From CAVQBP01 sp964448105 (lineage in GTDB: Bacteria; Bacteroidota; Ignavibacteria; Ignavibacteriales; Ignavibacteriaceae): DNA of 59,856 nt. The stretch lies in the NCBI GenBank assembly GCA_964448105.1, contig CAYUVK010000018.1:1-59856 (forward strand). Direction: 5' to 3'. Below, in pieces: positions 7,369-14,902 of this stretch. The notes beneath the pieces were generated by a model. The model ran no database searches and had not been told where the DNA came from. It saw nothing but the letters and a program-made list of their open reading frames with translations. A program made the position numbers and the translations under genes. How positions within the stretch are numbered: the first letter of the stretch is position 1; every line of letters starts with the position of its first letter.

Positions 7369-9390
7369 ATGGTAAAGAAGTTTAAATCTAATCCAAGAAT
7401 CATAATATTAATTTCGATAATTATCGGAATTATTATGATTGTTTCAGCATACTTCGAATTAAAGCAGAGCAAAGAAGAAGCGTTTCATTTACTTAATGAA
7501 CATGCATCTTCTTTGATAGAAACTGTCTCGCTTAGTACCGTAAATACTCTAAACTCCGGTTATGAAATAGAAAATTTAATTATTGAACGTTTATTCAATA
7601 ATGCATGGTATATTAGAAGTTTGGACAGTCTTAATCTTTTATCAAAAGATAAACTTATCGAAATAAGCAAAACTAATAATCTTTTCAGAATAAATATTTT
7701 TGATAACAAGGGGAATAGAATTTTATCCAACAGGATTCCAACCAAGGATCATTTGCATCCTAAAGGTCCAGTAAACAGATATGATGAGGTCGAACCAATT
7801 CTCACTCATAAAACCAATGAATTAATAATCGGGTTAAAAGAAGCGGAACATTCTAATGAACAGCGATATGCAGTGGCAATTGGAAGAGCTTATAATAGGG
7901 GTGCAATTGTAATCAATCTTGATGCTAAGAATTTTTTGGAGTTTAGAAAGAAAATCGGAATAGGAAAAATTATACAGGATATAGCCGGTAATCCCGGCAT
8001 TGATTTCATTGCGCTTCAAGATACAATCGGCATTATTGCTGCTAGTAAAAATGTTGAGCATTTAACTTCTATCCCGGACGATAAATTTTTAATAAATGCT
8101 TTAGAGAGTAATCAAATATATACGCGGATTATCAATTTAAATGGTCGGGAGACTTATGAAGTAGTTAAAAGGTTAATATACGATAATGAAGTTTTAGGAA
8201 TTTTCCGTGTTGGTTTGTCTTTGAATGAGGTTAGAAGTATTGAAGCAAGAATGAACAGAAGAATAATAATCATTTCAATTATTCTTGCTCTGATAGCAAT
8301 TATAGTTTTAAGTATTTTGTTTGTATCGCAAAACTTAAAAATAGTCTCAAATGAATTTAAGAGCTTCAAAACTTTCACAGGTTCCGTTCTTGAAAATATG
8401 GGAGAAGCTGTAATAGTACTAAACAAGGAATTACAAATTATACTTTTTAATAAACAATCGGAAGTACTATTTAATACAAAAGCAGTTGATGCAATAAATA
8501 AAAATATTTTTGAAATCACGGGTGGAAAACTGGATTTTATTAAACAGGAAATTAATGTATTAAGTGATATTAAATATTTTGAAAGGACTATTGAATTAAA
8601 TAATCTCAGTAAATATCTGTCTTTCAGCATTTCTTTGAATAAAGATGAGAATGAAGAAATAGAAAATTATACTTTAGTTATTAAAGATTTAACAGGGCAG
8701 AAAATCTTAGAAGAACAGGCAGAAAGAAATGAAAAGCTCTCTGCTATGGGCGAACTTGCATCAGGTGTTGCGCATGAAATCAGGAATCCGATAAATTCAA
8801 TTGGAATGATAGCTCAGCGGTTAAATAAAGAATTTGAACCAAAAAATGATGTTAGCGAATATCAAGTTATAACAAAAGTTTTGAAAGACGAAGTAACCAG
8901 GATTAATAAAATTATTTCTCAATTCCTTAATTATGCAAAACCTCTTGAATTGCAAAAAAGAAAATTTAACGCTAAAGATTTTTTTGAGGAAGTTTACCAA
9001 TTGTTTATTGACCAGGCAAAAGTAAAAGGAATAAAATTTGATTTGTTAAATCATCAATCAATTGATATATGTATAGATCCGGAATTAATAAAGCAGTCAA
9101 TGATGAATATTATACAAAATGCTATGGATGAAGTTAGTGATGATGGGATTGTGATTTTAGATTATCATTTAATGAATGACTTATTTTTAATTGAAATTAA
9201 AGATAACGCAACCGGAATTAGTGAAGAAAATAAAAAGAAGATATTTGATCTATATTATTCAACAAAAAAAGATGGAAACGGTCTAGGATTAAGTATCTCT
9301 CAAAAGATTATTTCTCAGCACAATGGAACAATCGAAATAGAAAATAATAAACCTACGGGCTCAATTTTTAAAATAAAAATACCACAATAA
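7369..9390 (+). CDS. Membrane sensor histidine kinase partnered with the NtrC-type regulator
   Basis: 673 aa. Transmembrane helix at about 11-28, an extracytoplasmic sensor region to about residue 295, second helix (RRIIIISIILALIAIIVL) near 297-320, a PAS-like domain at about 335-440 (VLENMGEAVIVLNKELQI), then HisKA with the phosphoacceptor in GVAHEIRNPIN (H469), and an HATPase domain with N box IIQNAMDE, G1 box DNATGI and G2 box GNGLGLSISQ. The sensor region resembles a dCache/PAS-like fold in size but I cannot name its ligand. The stop overlaps the next ATG by 1 base, so kinase and regulator are coupled. It sits between two sigma54-type genes with common enhancers, making it the likely input of that regulon (inference). 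Confidence 0.92.
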   Translation: MVKKFKSNPRIIILISIIIGIIMIVSAYFELKQSKEEAFHLLNEHASSLIETVSLSTVNTLNSGYEIENLIIERLFNNAWYIRSLDSLNLLSKDKLIEISKTNNLFRINIFDNKGNRILSNRIPTKDHLHPKGPVNRYDEVEPILTHKTNELIIGLKEAEHSNEQRYAVAIGRAYNRGAIVINLDAKNFLEFRKKIGIGKIIQDIAGNPGIDFIALQDTIGIIAASKNVEHLTSIPDDKFLINALESNQIYTRIINLNGRETYEVVKRLIYDNEVLGIFRVGLSLNEVRSIEARMNRRIIIISIILALIAIIVLSILFVSQNLKIVSNEFKSFKTFTGSVLENMGEAVIVLNKELQIILFNKQSEVLFNTKAVDAINKNIFEITGGKLDFIKQEINVLSDIKYFERTIELNNLSKYLSFSISLNKDENEEIENYTLVIKDLTGQKILEEQAERNEKLSAMGELASGVAHEIRNPINSIGMIAQRLNKEFEPKNDVSEYQVITKVLKDEVTRINKIISQFLNYAKPLELQKRKFNAKDFFEEVYQLFIDQAKVKGIKFDLLNHQSIDICIDPELIKQSMMNIIQNAMDEVSDDGIVILDYHLMNDLFLIEIKDNATGISEENKKKIFDLYYSTKKDGNGLGLSISQKIISQHNGTIEIENNKPTGSIFKIKIPQ

Positions 9391-10760
9391 TGAAAAACAT
9401 TAACATACTCGCAATTGATGACGAGAAAAATCAACTGGACCTTTTAACCGGTTATCTAAAGAAAAAAGGAGCAAAAGTTTATTCTGCTTCTTCCGGCAAT
9501 GAGGGAATTGAAATAGTTAAAAATTCAATTATAGATATAATTATTTCTGATTTTAAAATGCCCGATAAAACGGGTTTAGAAGTTCTTGAGGAAGTTAAGA
9601 AGATAAATCCCGAAATTGATTTTATAATAATTACTGCTTACGGAACCGTTGAAGATGCAGTTAAAGCAATGAGAAACGGAGCTTACGATTATATTTCAAA
9701 ACCGGTTGATCTCGATGAGCTTGATCTAATATTAAATAGGTTACTTGAACATAAAAACTTAAAATCGGAGAATGAATTATTAAAAGATCAGCTTAAAGAA
9801 AAACATAAAATTTCCTCAATAATATCTAATTCTTCCAAGATGGAAGAAGTATTGAGCATTTCTGCAAGAGCTGCTGAAAGTAAAGCAACTGTTCTAATAA
9901 CAGGAGAAAATGGAACCGGAAAAGAAATTCTTGCTAAAGCTATTCATTATATAAGCCCTAGAAAAGAAAAACCTTTTATTGCCGTTAATATCCCCGCTCT
10001 TTCTGAAAATTTATTGGAGAGCGAATTGTTCGGACATGAAAAGGGTTCTTTTACAGGTGCCGAAAGATTAAGGAAAGGCAGGTTTGAACTTGCAGATAAC
10101 GGGACAATTTTTCTGGATGAAATCGGCGATATACTCCCTTCAATGCAAGTAAAGCTTTTACGGGTATTACAGGAACAGCAAATTGAACGGGTCGGCAGCA
10201 CTGAAACAATAAATATTAATGTTCGTATTATTGCTGCAACAAATCAAAATTTGGAAAAGAAAATTAAGGAAGGAACTTTCAGGGAAGATTTGTTTTACAG
10301 GTTAAATATTATTTCTGTACGTATTCCACCGCTCCGGGAAAGAAAAGAAGATATTATCCCATTGATTGAATTCTTTGTCGACAAATATTCAAAGGAAAAT
10401 AATAAACCTAAATTTGAGATCAGTAAAGAAGCAGCAGATTATTTATTAAAATATAATTATCCCGGAAATGTAAGAGAGCTGGAAAATATTATTGAAAGAG
10501 CTGTGGTGTTAGCAAGAGGCAATGTATTAACAATTAATGATCTGCCGATGAATGTTAAAGGGCTGAAAGCTGAAGGAAAGATTACTATCAATGATTCACA
10601 ATCTTTAATAGAACAAGTTGAAAATCTTGAGAAAAGTCTAATCTATGATGCACTAACAAACAGCGGTGGTAACCAAACCAAAGCTGGAAAGCTTTTAGGA
10701 ATAACCGAAAGAAACTTGAGATATAAAATTAAAAAATACAGGATAAAAAATAAGAGTTAG
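9390..10760 (+). CDS. NtrC-family sigma54-dependent response regulator
   Basis: 456 aa with the canonical three domains. Receiver: acidic pocket D10-D12, phosphoacceptor D54, T82, K104. AAA+ domain: Walker A GENGTGKE (172-179), the sigma54-contact loop GSFTGA (219-224, GAFTGA variant), Walker B TIFLDEIGD (239-247) and arginine-finger region FREDLFYRLN. C-terminal Fis-type helix-turn-helix: NQTKAGKLLGITERNLRYKI. It activates sigma54 promoters after phosphorylation by the adjoining kinase. The best visible targets are the two genes with -24/-12 promoters and shared tandem dyads at 6196-6297 and 12358-12457, one on each side of this operon. The pairing is inferred from position and architecture. 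Confidence 0.95.
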   Translation: MKNINILAIDDEKNQLDLLTGYLKKKGAKVYSASSGNEGIEIVKNSIIDIIISDFKMPDKTGLEVLEEVKKINPEIDFIIITAYGTVEDAVKAMRNGAYDYISKPVDLDELDLILNRLLEHKNLKSENELLKDQLKEKHKISSIISNSSKMEEVLSISARAAESKATVLITGENGTGKEILAKAIHYISPRKEKPFIAVNIPALSENLLESELFGHEKGSFTGAERLRKGRFELADNGTIFLDEIGDILPSMQVKLLRVLQEQQIERVGSTETININVRIIAATNQNLEKKIKEGTFREDLFYRLNIISVRIPPLRERKEDIIPLIEFFVDKYSKENNKPKFEISKEAADYLLKYNYPGNVRELENIIERAVVLARGNVLTINDLPMNVKGLKAEGKITINDSQSLIEQVENLEKSLIYDALTNSGGNQTKAGKLLGITERNLRYKIKKYRIKNKS

Positions 10761-10811
10761 TATAAACCATGTTATGGTAGAAATTATTGATATATTTTTA
10801 TAACTGTAAAA

Positions 10812-10899
10812 CCTCCTCCAAGGAGGAGACTTTTTCTGTTTCTTTCAAAGAGACAGTTTGTCTCCTCTAATGGAGGCACGAGGGGTGGGGTCAATTTAT
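10812..10899. repeat. Structured REP-like element
   Basis: Contains CTCCTCC-AA-GGAGGAG (10813-10828), the dyad CTGTTTCTTTCAAAGAGACAG (10837-10857, one mismatch pair), then GTCTCCTC pairing back to the first GGAGGAGAC, a second CCTC-taat-GGAGG hairpin, and a G-rich end AGGGGTGGGGT. Such compound hairpins with a GGGGTGG flank look like interspersed palindromic elements. A related GGGGTGG precedes palindrome 1 at 6336. It may also terminate the convergent transcripts ending at 10760 and 10925. Confidence 0.55.
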
Positions 10900-10924
10900 C
10901 ATATTCAAATCCTGGATTTTTTTT

Positions 10925-12040
10925 TCACAATCCCCAATTTAATCCGACAGATAACAAATTATTATTGTAACTATAAAAAGAATCATTGGATTTATTATTA
11001 ATGTAATTCCAATTTAATTCAAGTGACATACCGCTAATTAAATTGTTCAAATAGAATTCTATTGCTAATGCTCCGGCTATTTGATCATCTTTCCTCATAA
11101 TATCTGTATCATAACCTTCTGCATCAGGTACAGGAATGTTTGGAAAATCTTTTTTAGAATATGTAAATTCAAATTTAGTTAGAATTTTTGCAGATAAATA
11201 TTTTGTTAAAGAAATCCCTAAATCATATCCTTCATTTGAATAAACATCATTAAAAATTTCTTCTTCATAGATAATCCAATCATCAGTGCTTATATATCTT
11301 GTTCCATCTTTCAAGTTTTTTCTTAAAGAAACGTACCCGTTAATACCCACAGAATTATCTATAGATTGGGAAATATTAGAAGAAATCGCAAATTGTGAAT
11401 TTGTATTTGCAACTGCAGACCCGGAAATATTATTACTGTATACTTTTAGATTATATTTTAAACCTAAAGTCAAGCTTGTTCCGGTTTCAAAAGATAAAAT
11501 TCCTGTAATAAATGATTTATGCTCATAATGTGAGAAAATATCAAAATTCTTATAACTGTTTTTATTCAAAACATATCCTAATAAGAGGTATTTTCCTTCG
11601 GATATGGTTTGTCTGTAATTTGCATAGGCAGAAAGTTGGTTGAAATCGAAAATAACAAAGTTTTCCCTATTGTTTCTCCATGTATAATTAATTCCTATAT
11701 TCACCGGGTTATCATCTTCAGAAAATAAATATGTCTCAACTACCCCAATTTTATGCGAATTAGAAGATTTAAAAATATTCTTTTGATAATAACTGATATT
11801 TCCCATGTAATATAATTGCAGATTATTAAAATCACTTTCAAAATTATAGCCGCTATTTAAAGAAAAACTGTTTATAAAATCTTCAATTTTATAACTGTTA
11901 TTATAAATGTTATCATCATAATAGTTTTCCATATATGTTTCAAATGAAATTTGAGCCATGGAATCCTCTGAAAACAATGGTATTAAAAACAGCAGGATTA
12001 ATAAAGAAGCGGGATTTATTTTGTATCTATTGTTTTCCAT
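10925..12040 (-). CDS. Outer-membrane beta-barrel protein, co-transcribed with the 101-aa calcium-loop protein
   Basis: About 371 aa if started at the ATG at 12040, which begins a normal signal peptide (MENNRYKINPASLLILLFLI, ending at SMAQ). An ATG at 12106 in the same frame would put 22 charged residues before the signal, so I reject it. The mature part alternates polar and aromatic or hydrophobic residues with many Tyr, Asn and Ser (e.g. YYDDNIYNNSY, LNLNWNYINNKSND-type strands) and ends in an aromatic-rich strand (LLSVGLNWGL), typical of outer-membrane barrels. Its start overlaps the 3' end of the calcium-loop gene by 14 bp, so both are transcribed from the sigma54 promoter at 12358-12372. 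Exact family not recognised. Confidence 0.75.
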   Translation of the reverse strand: MENNRYKINPASLLILLFLIPLFSEDSMAQISFETYMENYYDDNIYNNSYKIEDFINSFSLNSGYNFESDFNNLQLYYMGNISYYQKNIFKSSNSHKIGVVETYLFSEDDNPVNIGINYTWRNNRENFVIFDFNQLSAYANYRQTISEGKYLLLGYVLNKNSYKNFDIFSHYEHKSFITGILSFETGTSLTLGLKYNLKVYSNNISGSAVANTNSQFAISSNISQSIDNSVGINGYVSLRKNLKDGTRYISTDDWIIYEEEIFNDVYSNEGYDLGISLTKYLSAKILTKFEFTYSKKDFPNIPVPDAEGYDTDIMRKDDQIAGALAIEFYLNNLISGMSLELNWNYINNKSNDSFYSYNNNLLSVGLNWGL

Positions 12041-12332
12041 TCTGATTCCCATTCCCCTTTTTGCCATTCTGGTTTCTTTGCATGTGTCTTCTTTGGGCTT
12101 TTTCAAAGCTCATTCCCTTTACCCGTTGATCACAGATGCCGTCTCCATCCTTATCAATAAACGCATCCTTCTTACCTCTACGTCTGCCAAAATCCTCTCC
12201 CTTCTTATCACCGATTTCTTTGGATTCTTCAATAGCTGGTTTCTTTTGATTTGTATTAAGGGAATCCGGCGGTGCAGAATATGCCTGGGAATAATAAAAT
12301 AATGTTATAAAAAATATTATTAAAAGTTTCAT
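12027..12332 (-). CDS. Small secreted protein with a DxDGDGxCD calcium loop
   Basis: 101 aa from the ATG at 12332, chosen because GGAGG lies 8 nt upstream. The alternative in-frame ATG at 12347 would fall at the predicted transcription start. Signal peptide MKLLIIFFITLFYYSQAYSA, then a Lys/Glu-rich linker, one loop DKDGDGICD (60-68) preceded by AFI, and a basic Gln/Asn/Gly/Lys tail. The AFxDxxGDGxCD module matches the 141-aa protein at 5723-6148, including the cysteine inside the loop. The loop also resembles the excalibur-type DxDGDGxxCE motif. Calcium binding and export are inferred. It is first gene of a two-gene operon with a beta-barrel protein. Confidence 0.8.
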   Translation of the reverse strand: MKLLIIFFITLFYYSQAYSAPPDSLNTNQKKPAIEESKEIGDKKGEDFGRRRGKKDAFIDKDGDGICDQRVKGMSFEKAQRRHMQRNQNGKKGNGNQNGKQ

Positions 12333-12357
12333 CTTCTTTTCCTCCATAACAACAAAT

Positions 12358-12372
12358 TCAAATCCAGTGCCG
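12358..12372 (-). promoter_or_regulatory. Sigma54 (-24/-12) promoter of the calcium-loop/beta-barrel operon
   Basis: On the minus strand CGGCACTGGATTTGA: the -24 GGCAC core and the -12 TTG with correct spacing and the same TTGA ending as the promoter at 6196-6210. The transcription start is predicted near 12347, leaving a 15-nt leader that contains the GGAGG of the ATG at 12332. Confidence 0.75.
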
Positions 12373-12420
12373 CAAAATTATTTAACTAAATCATAAATTT
12401 TCATAAAAAAAATAAAATAT

Positions 12421-12457
12421 GCGACAATTAAGACGCGACCATCGACTTAATTGTCGA
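12421..12457 (-). promoter_or_regulatory. Tandem dyad, putative enhancer (UAS), twin of 6260-6297
   Basis: Two 16-bp units, 12421-12436 (GCGAC-N6-GACGC, imperfect) and 12442-12457 (TCGAC-N6-GTCGA, perfect), with starts 21 bp apart. The outer halves CGACAATTAAG (12422-12432) and CTTAATTGTCG (12446-12456) are also exact reverse complements. The centre is about 80 bp upstream of the -12 element, the same as in the twin site. Confidence 0.7.
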
Positions 12458-12608
12458 GATTTTACAAAATTATATCCCTATAAGTATTGGAATTTATTTG
12501 ATTATCATGAACAAATAATATTTATTTGGAATAGAAATAAGGGTCTGTGTTCAATTCTCCGGTAACTTAAAAACAATTTCAAAAAACCATATCCAGAAGA
12601 GGTATAAA

Positions 12609-13142
12609 ATGAAAATAAGAAATTCTTTTATATACTTATTATTTTGTTTTCTTGCTTTTAATTTTATTTCCTGCAAAGGATTAATTAAAAACAAAAATGA
12701 TAATAATATTTCAGCAGATTCTACAAAATCATCATACTTTGAAGACTCATTAAAAGTTATAGGTCAACAGATTGAAGAAGCGATTTATAAGGGCGACTAT
12801 GAGACATTGTTAAAGTTTTATGCTGATGATGTTACGGTTGTACCAAATTTCCAGCCGGTACTTAAAGGTAAAAGTGCAGTTAGAGAAAGTTATTTACAGC
12901 AAGAAAAAGCAGGTGTTAAAATTCATTCATTCCATGCTAAAACAGATAAAATATGGAGATGTAAAACAAATATATATGAATACGGTTCATATGGATTATC
13001 ATTTAGCTCTAATGAAACAAAACATCCTTACGGTGTAACCGGTTCTTACTTTATGATTTGGGAAAAGGAAAGAAATAAACCTTTTCTTATAAAATATTTT
13101 ATATCAAATTTAGATTTCAATCCTTGCAAAGATTACTTATAA
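12609..13142 (+). CDS. Lipoprotein with SnoaL/DUF4440-like (NTF2-fold) domain
   Basis: 177 aa. A lipoprotein signal ends at FISC (C22). The following domain has the NTF2-like pattern of DUF4440/SnoaL proteins: a helix with IEEAIYKGDYETLLKFYADDVTVVPN, then GKSAVRESYL and beta strands ending in YFMIWEKER. These small cone folds bind ligands or act as isomerases; here no catalytic role can be read. A Shine-Dalgarno-like GAAGAGG precedes the ATG. It is transcribed divergently from the calcium-loop/beta-barrel operon, so the dyad at 12421-12457 could in principle also influence it, but no sigma54 promoter is visible on this side. Confidence 0.75.
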   Translation: MKIRNSFIYLLFCFLAFNFISCKGLIKNKNDNNISADSTKSSYFEDSLKVIGQQIEEAIYKGDYETLLKFYADDVTVVPNFQPVLKGKSAVRESYLQQEKAGVKIHSFHAKTDKIWRCKTNIYEYGSYGLSFSSNETKHPYGVTGSYFMIWEKERNKPFLIKYFISNLDFNPCKDYL

Positions 13143-13206
13143 ACAAAATTATACAGGAAAAATTAAAGTATTAAATAAGCAAAATTAAATCTTAGGTAAG
13201 ATAATA

Positions 13207-14544
13207 CTATTTGATTAGCAACATCTTTTTTATGGTTGTAAATTTATCTGTCTGTATTCTATAGAAATAAATACCGCTGGTCAAATTATTAGCTTTAAAT
13301 TCAACATTGTGTACACCTGCAGATAATTCATTATCAACAAGAGTTGCTATTTCGCGGCCAAGCATATCATAAACTTTTAATTGGACATAACTATTAACCA
13401 ACATCTGCCAGGAGATAATTGTCGTTGAATTAAAAGGATTAGGATAATTCTGAATTAATTCATTGATAGCTGAAGAATTAAGAAAAGAATTATTTACATC
13501 TGTAAAATTTACACCTACATCTAGTTCGCCTAAATATTTAGAATTGCCATCGAAATCCAGTTGTTTTAATCGATATTTATATTTAGTATTTAAAGGGTTA
13601 ACTGTATTATCTATAAAAGCATACCATTGAATGTTGTAGCTATTATCGGCTCCTTCGACAAACCCAATATTTTGCCAGGTTTCGCTATTCTCTGAAGTAC
13701 GTTCAATTTCGAATCCATAATTATCCAGTTCCAGGGTTGTTTCCCATGCCAATATTACACTATCCTGGTTAGTCACTGCATAAAATCTTTCAAGCCGTAC
13801 AAGGGAGATATGATCAAGCAAAACTTTTAGCGTATCATAAAAAAGATTTGCCATTTTTGTATATCCACTTTTATTCGGATGCAAATGATCAAACATATCT
13901 CCATCGCTATACGGTACAGTAGTATCTATCTGATAAATAAAACCTGCATCATTTTCCATATCCACTAATTTTATTTTATCACCATTTTTTATTCTTTCTT
14001 TTGCCATCCTATCAATATTATTGTTATATGTAGTAGTGACAGTACTATATGGAATTCTATTAATAATCTTAGCAAGTATTACCCAGATTTGAGTATTTGT
14101 GGAATCCTCATAATCATCAAAGTAGTCTAACAAATTTTCTAAATCGCTGGTTGATGTATCCACCTCATTTGTACCGATATGAAGTAATATTATATCCGGT
14201 GTATAAGTGTTTAAATACGGCCCGTCTGTTATTGGATTACCATCTCGATCATATCCTGTTATAATTAGATTTGACAATTGTTTTGTAGTGTACCCGCCAA
14301 AACCTGCATTATTAGGATCAAATTTTGGAACGGCACCATATCCTGCCGAATCACTCCCAATAAAATCAACCAAGTATCCAGCTGATTGTAACAATAACCA
14401 CAAAGGTTGTCTATATCCGGTTACTAATGAATCCAAAACATGGCTCTCACCATTAGTTATTGAATCTCCAAGTGGAAGAATTCTAACCTGAGCACATAAA
14501 GTTAAATTAAGAATTATTAGAATTAATAGGCTTTTAATTATCAT
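13207..14544 (-). CDS. Secreted SGNH/GDSL hydrolase with T9SS sorting domain
   Basis: 445 aa. Signal peptide to about A18. The SGNH blocks are visible: GDS (26-28, nucleophile S28), a Gly block around GFGGYTTKQL, LLHIGTNEVD (block III, Asn), and DHLHPNKSGY (block V, Asp-x-x-His). A fibronectin-like region with LERFYAVTNQDSVILAWETT follows. The C-terminal ~78 residues form a type A T9SS sorting domain (LIQNYPNPFNSTTIISW through SGIYFYRIQTDKF...KKMLLIK). It is probably a secreted or cell-surface esterase acting on acylated polysaccharide (substrate inferred from the family only). Monocistronic. Confidence 0.9.
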   Translation of the reverse strand: MIIKSLLILIILNLTLCAQVRILPLGDSITNGESHVLDSLVTGYRQPLWLLLQSAGYLVDFIGSDSAGYGAVPKFDPNNAGFGGYTTKQLSNLIITGYDRDGNPITDGPYLNTYTPDIILLHIGTNEVDTSTSDLENLLDYFDDYEDSTNTQIWVILAKIINRIPYSTVTTTYNNNIDRMAKERIKNGDKIKLVDMENDAGFIYQIDTTVPYSDGDMFDHLHPNKSGYTKMANLFYDTLKVLLDHISLVRLERFYAVTNQDSVILAWETTLELDNYGFEIERTSENSETWQNIGFVEGADNSYNIQWYAFIDNTVNPLNTKYKYRLKQLDFDGNSKYLGELDVGVNFTDVNNSFLNSSAINELIQNYPNPFNSTTIISWQMLVNSYVQLKVYDMLGREIATLVDNELSAGVHNVEFKANNLTSGIYFYRIQTDKFTTIKKMLLIK

Positions 14545-14902
14545 TATTCAGTTTTGTAGTTTTTATAGTTAGAGCTACGTACAATTTTAAGAAATTTACA
14601 TTAAATATCACAAATTTACTACCAAATAATTATAATACCTTAATTTGCCTTAATCAGTTTATTTTCTTTGCTAGTTAAGAAATAAATTACATTTCAAAAG
14701 AGATTTTAATGCAGTTTCTTAATTTAGTTGGTACAGATTTTACTCTATAAATCTAACTTAGCTGTCAATAGTGTCATAAATTTGCATATAATAATTTAAT
14801 TCTCTATAATTCTATATATTCAATCTCGATGCATGTAAAATTATTAGAATTTGTAGAGATTTGATACATATTATATGAATTGTTTGGGGTGTAGAATTCA
14901 TA
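14545..14902. other. Intergenic stretch without recognised gene
   Basis: 358 bp of AT-rich sequence between divergently transcribed genes (SGNH hydrolase to the left, PEGA protein to the right). It should hold both promoters, but I cannot assign -35/-10 elements with confidence and see no hairpin or RNA gene. Confidence 0.4.

Noticed and set aside
12040..12106. Upstream in-frame ATG for the beta-barrel gene
   Set aside because: It would add 22 charged residues before a normal signal peptide and lies fully within the calcium-loop gene; the ATG at 12040 is better.
12333..12347. Upstream ATG of the 101-aa calcium-loop protein
   Set aside because: The GGAGG ribosome site lies inside this extension and the predicted sigma54 transcript starts at about 12347.
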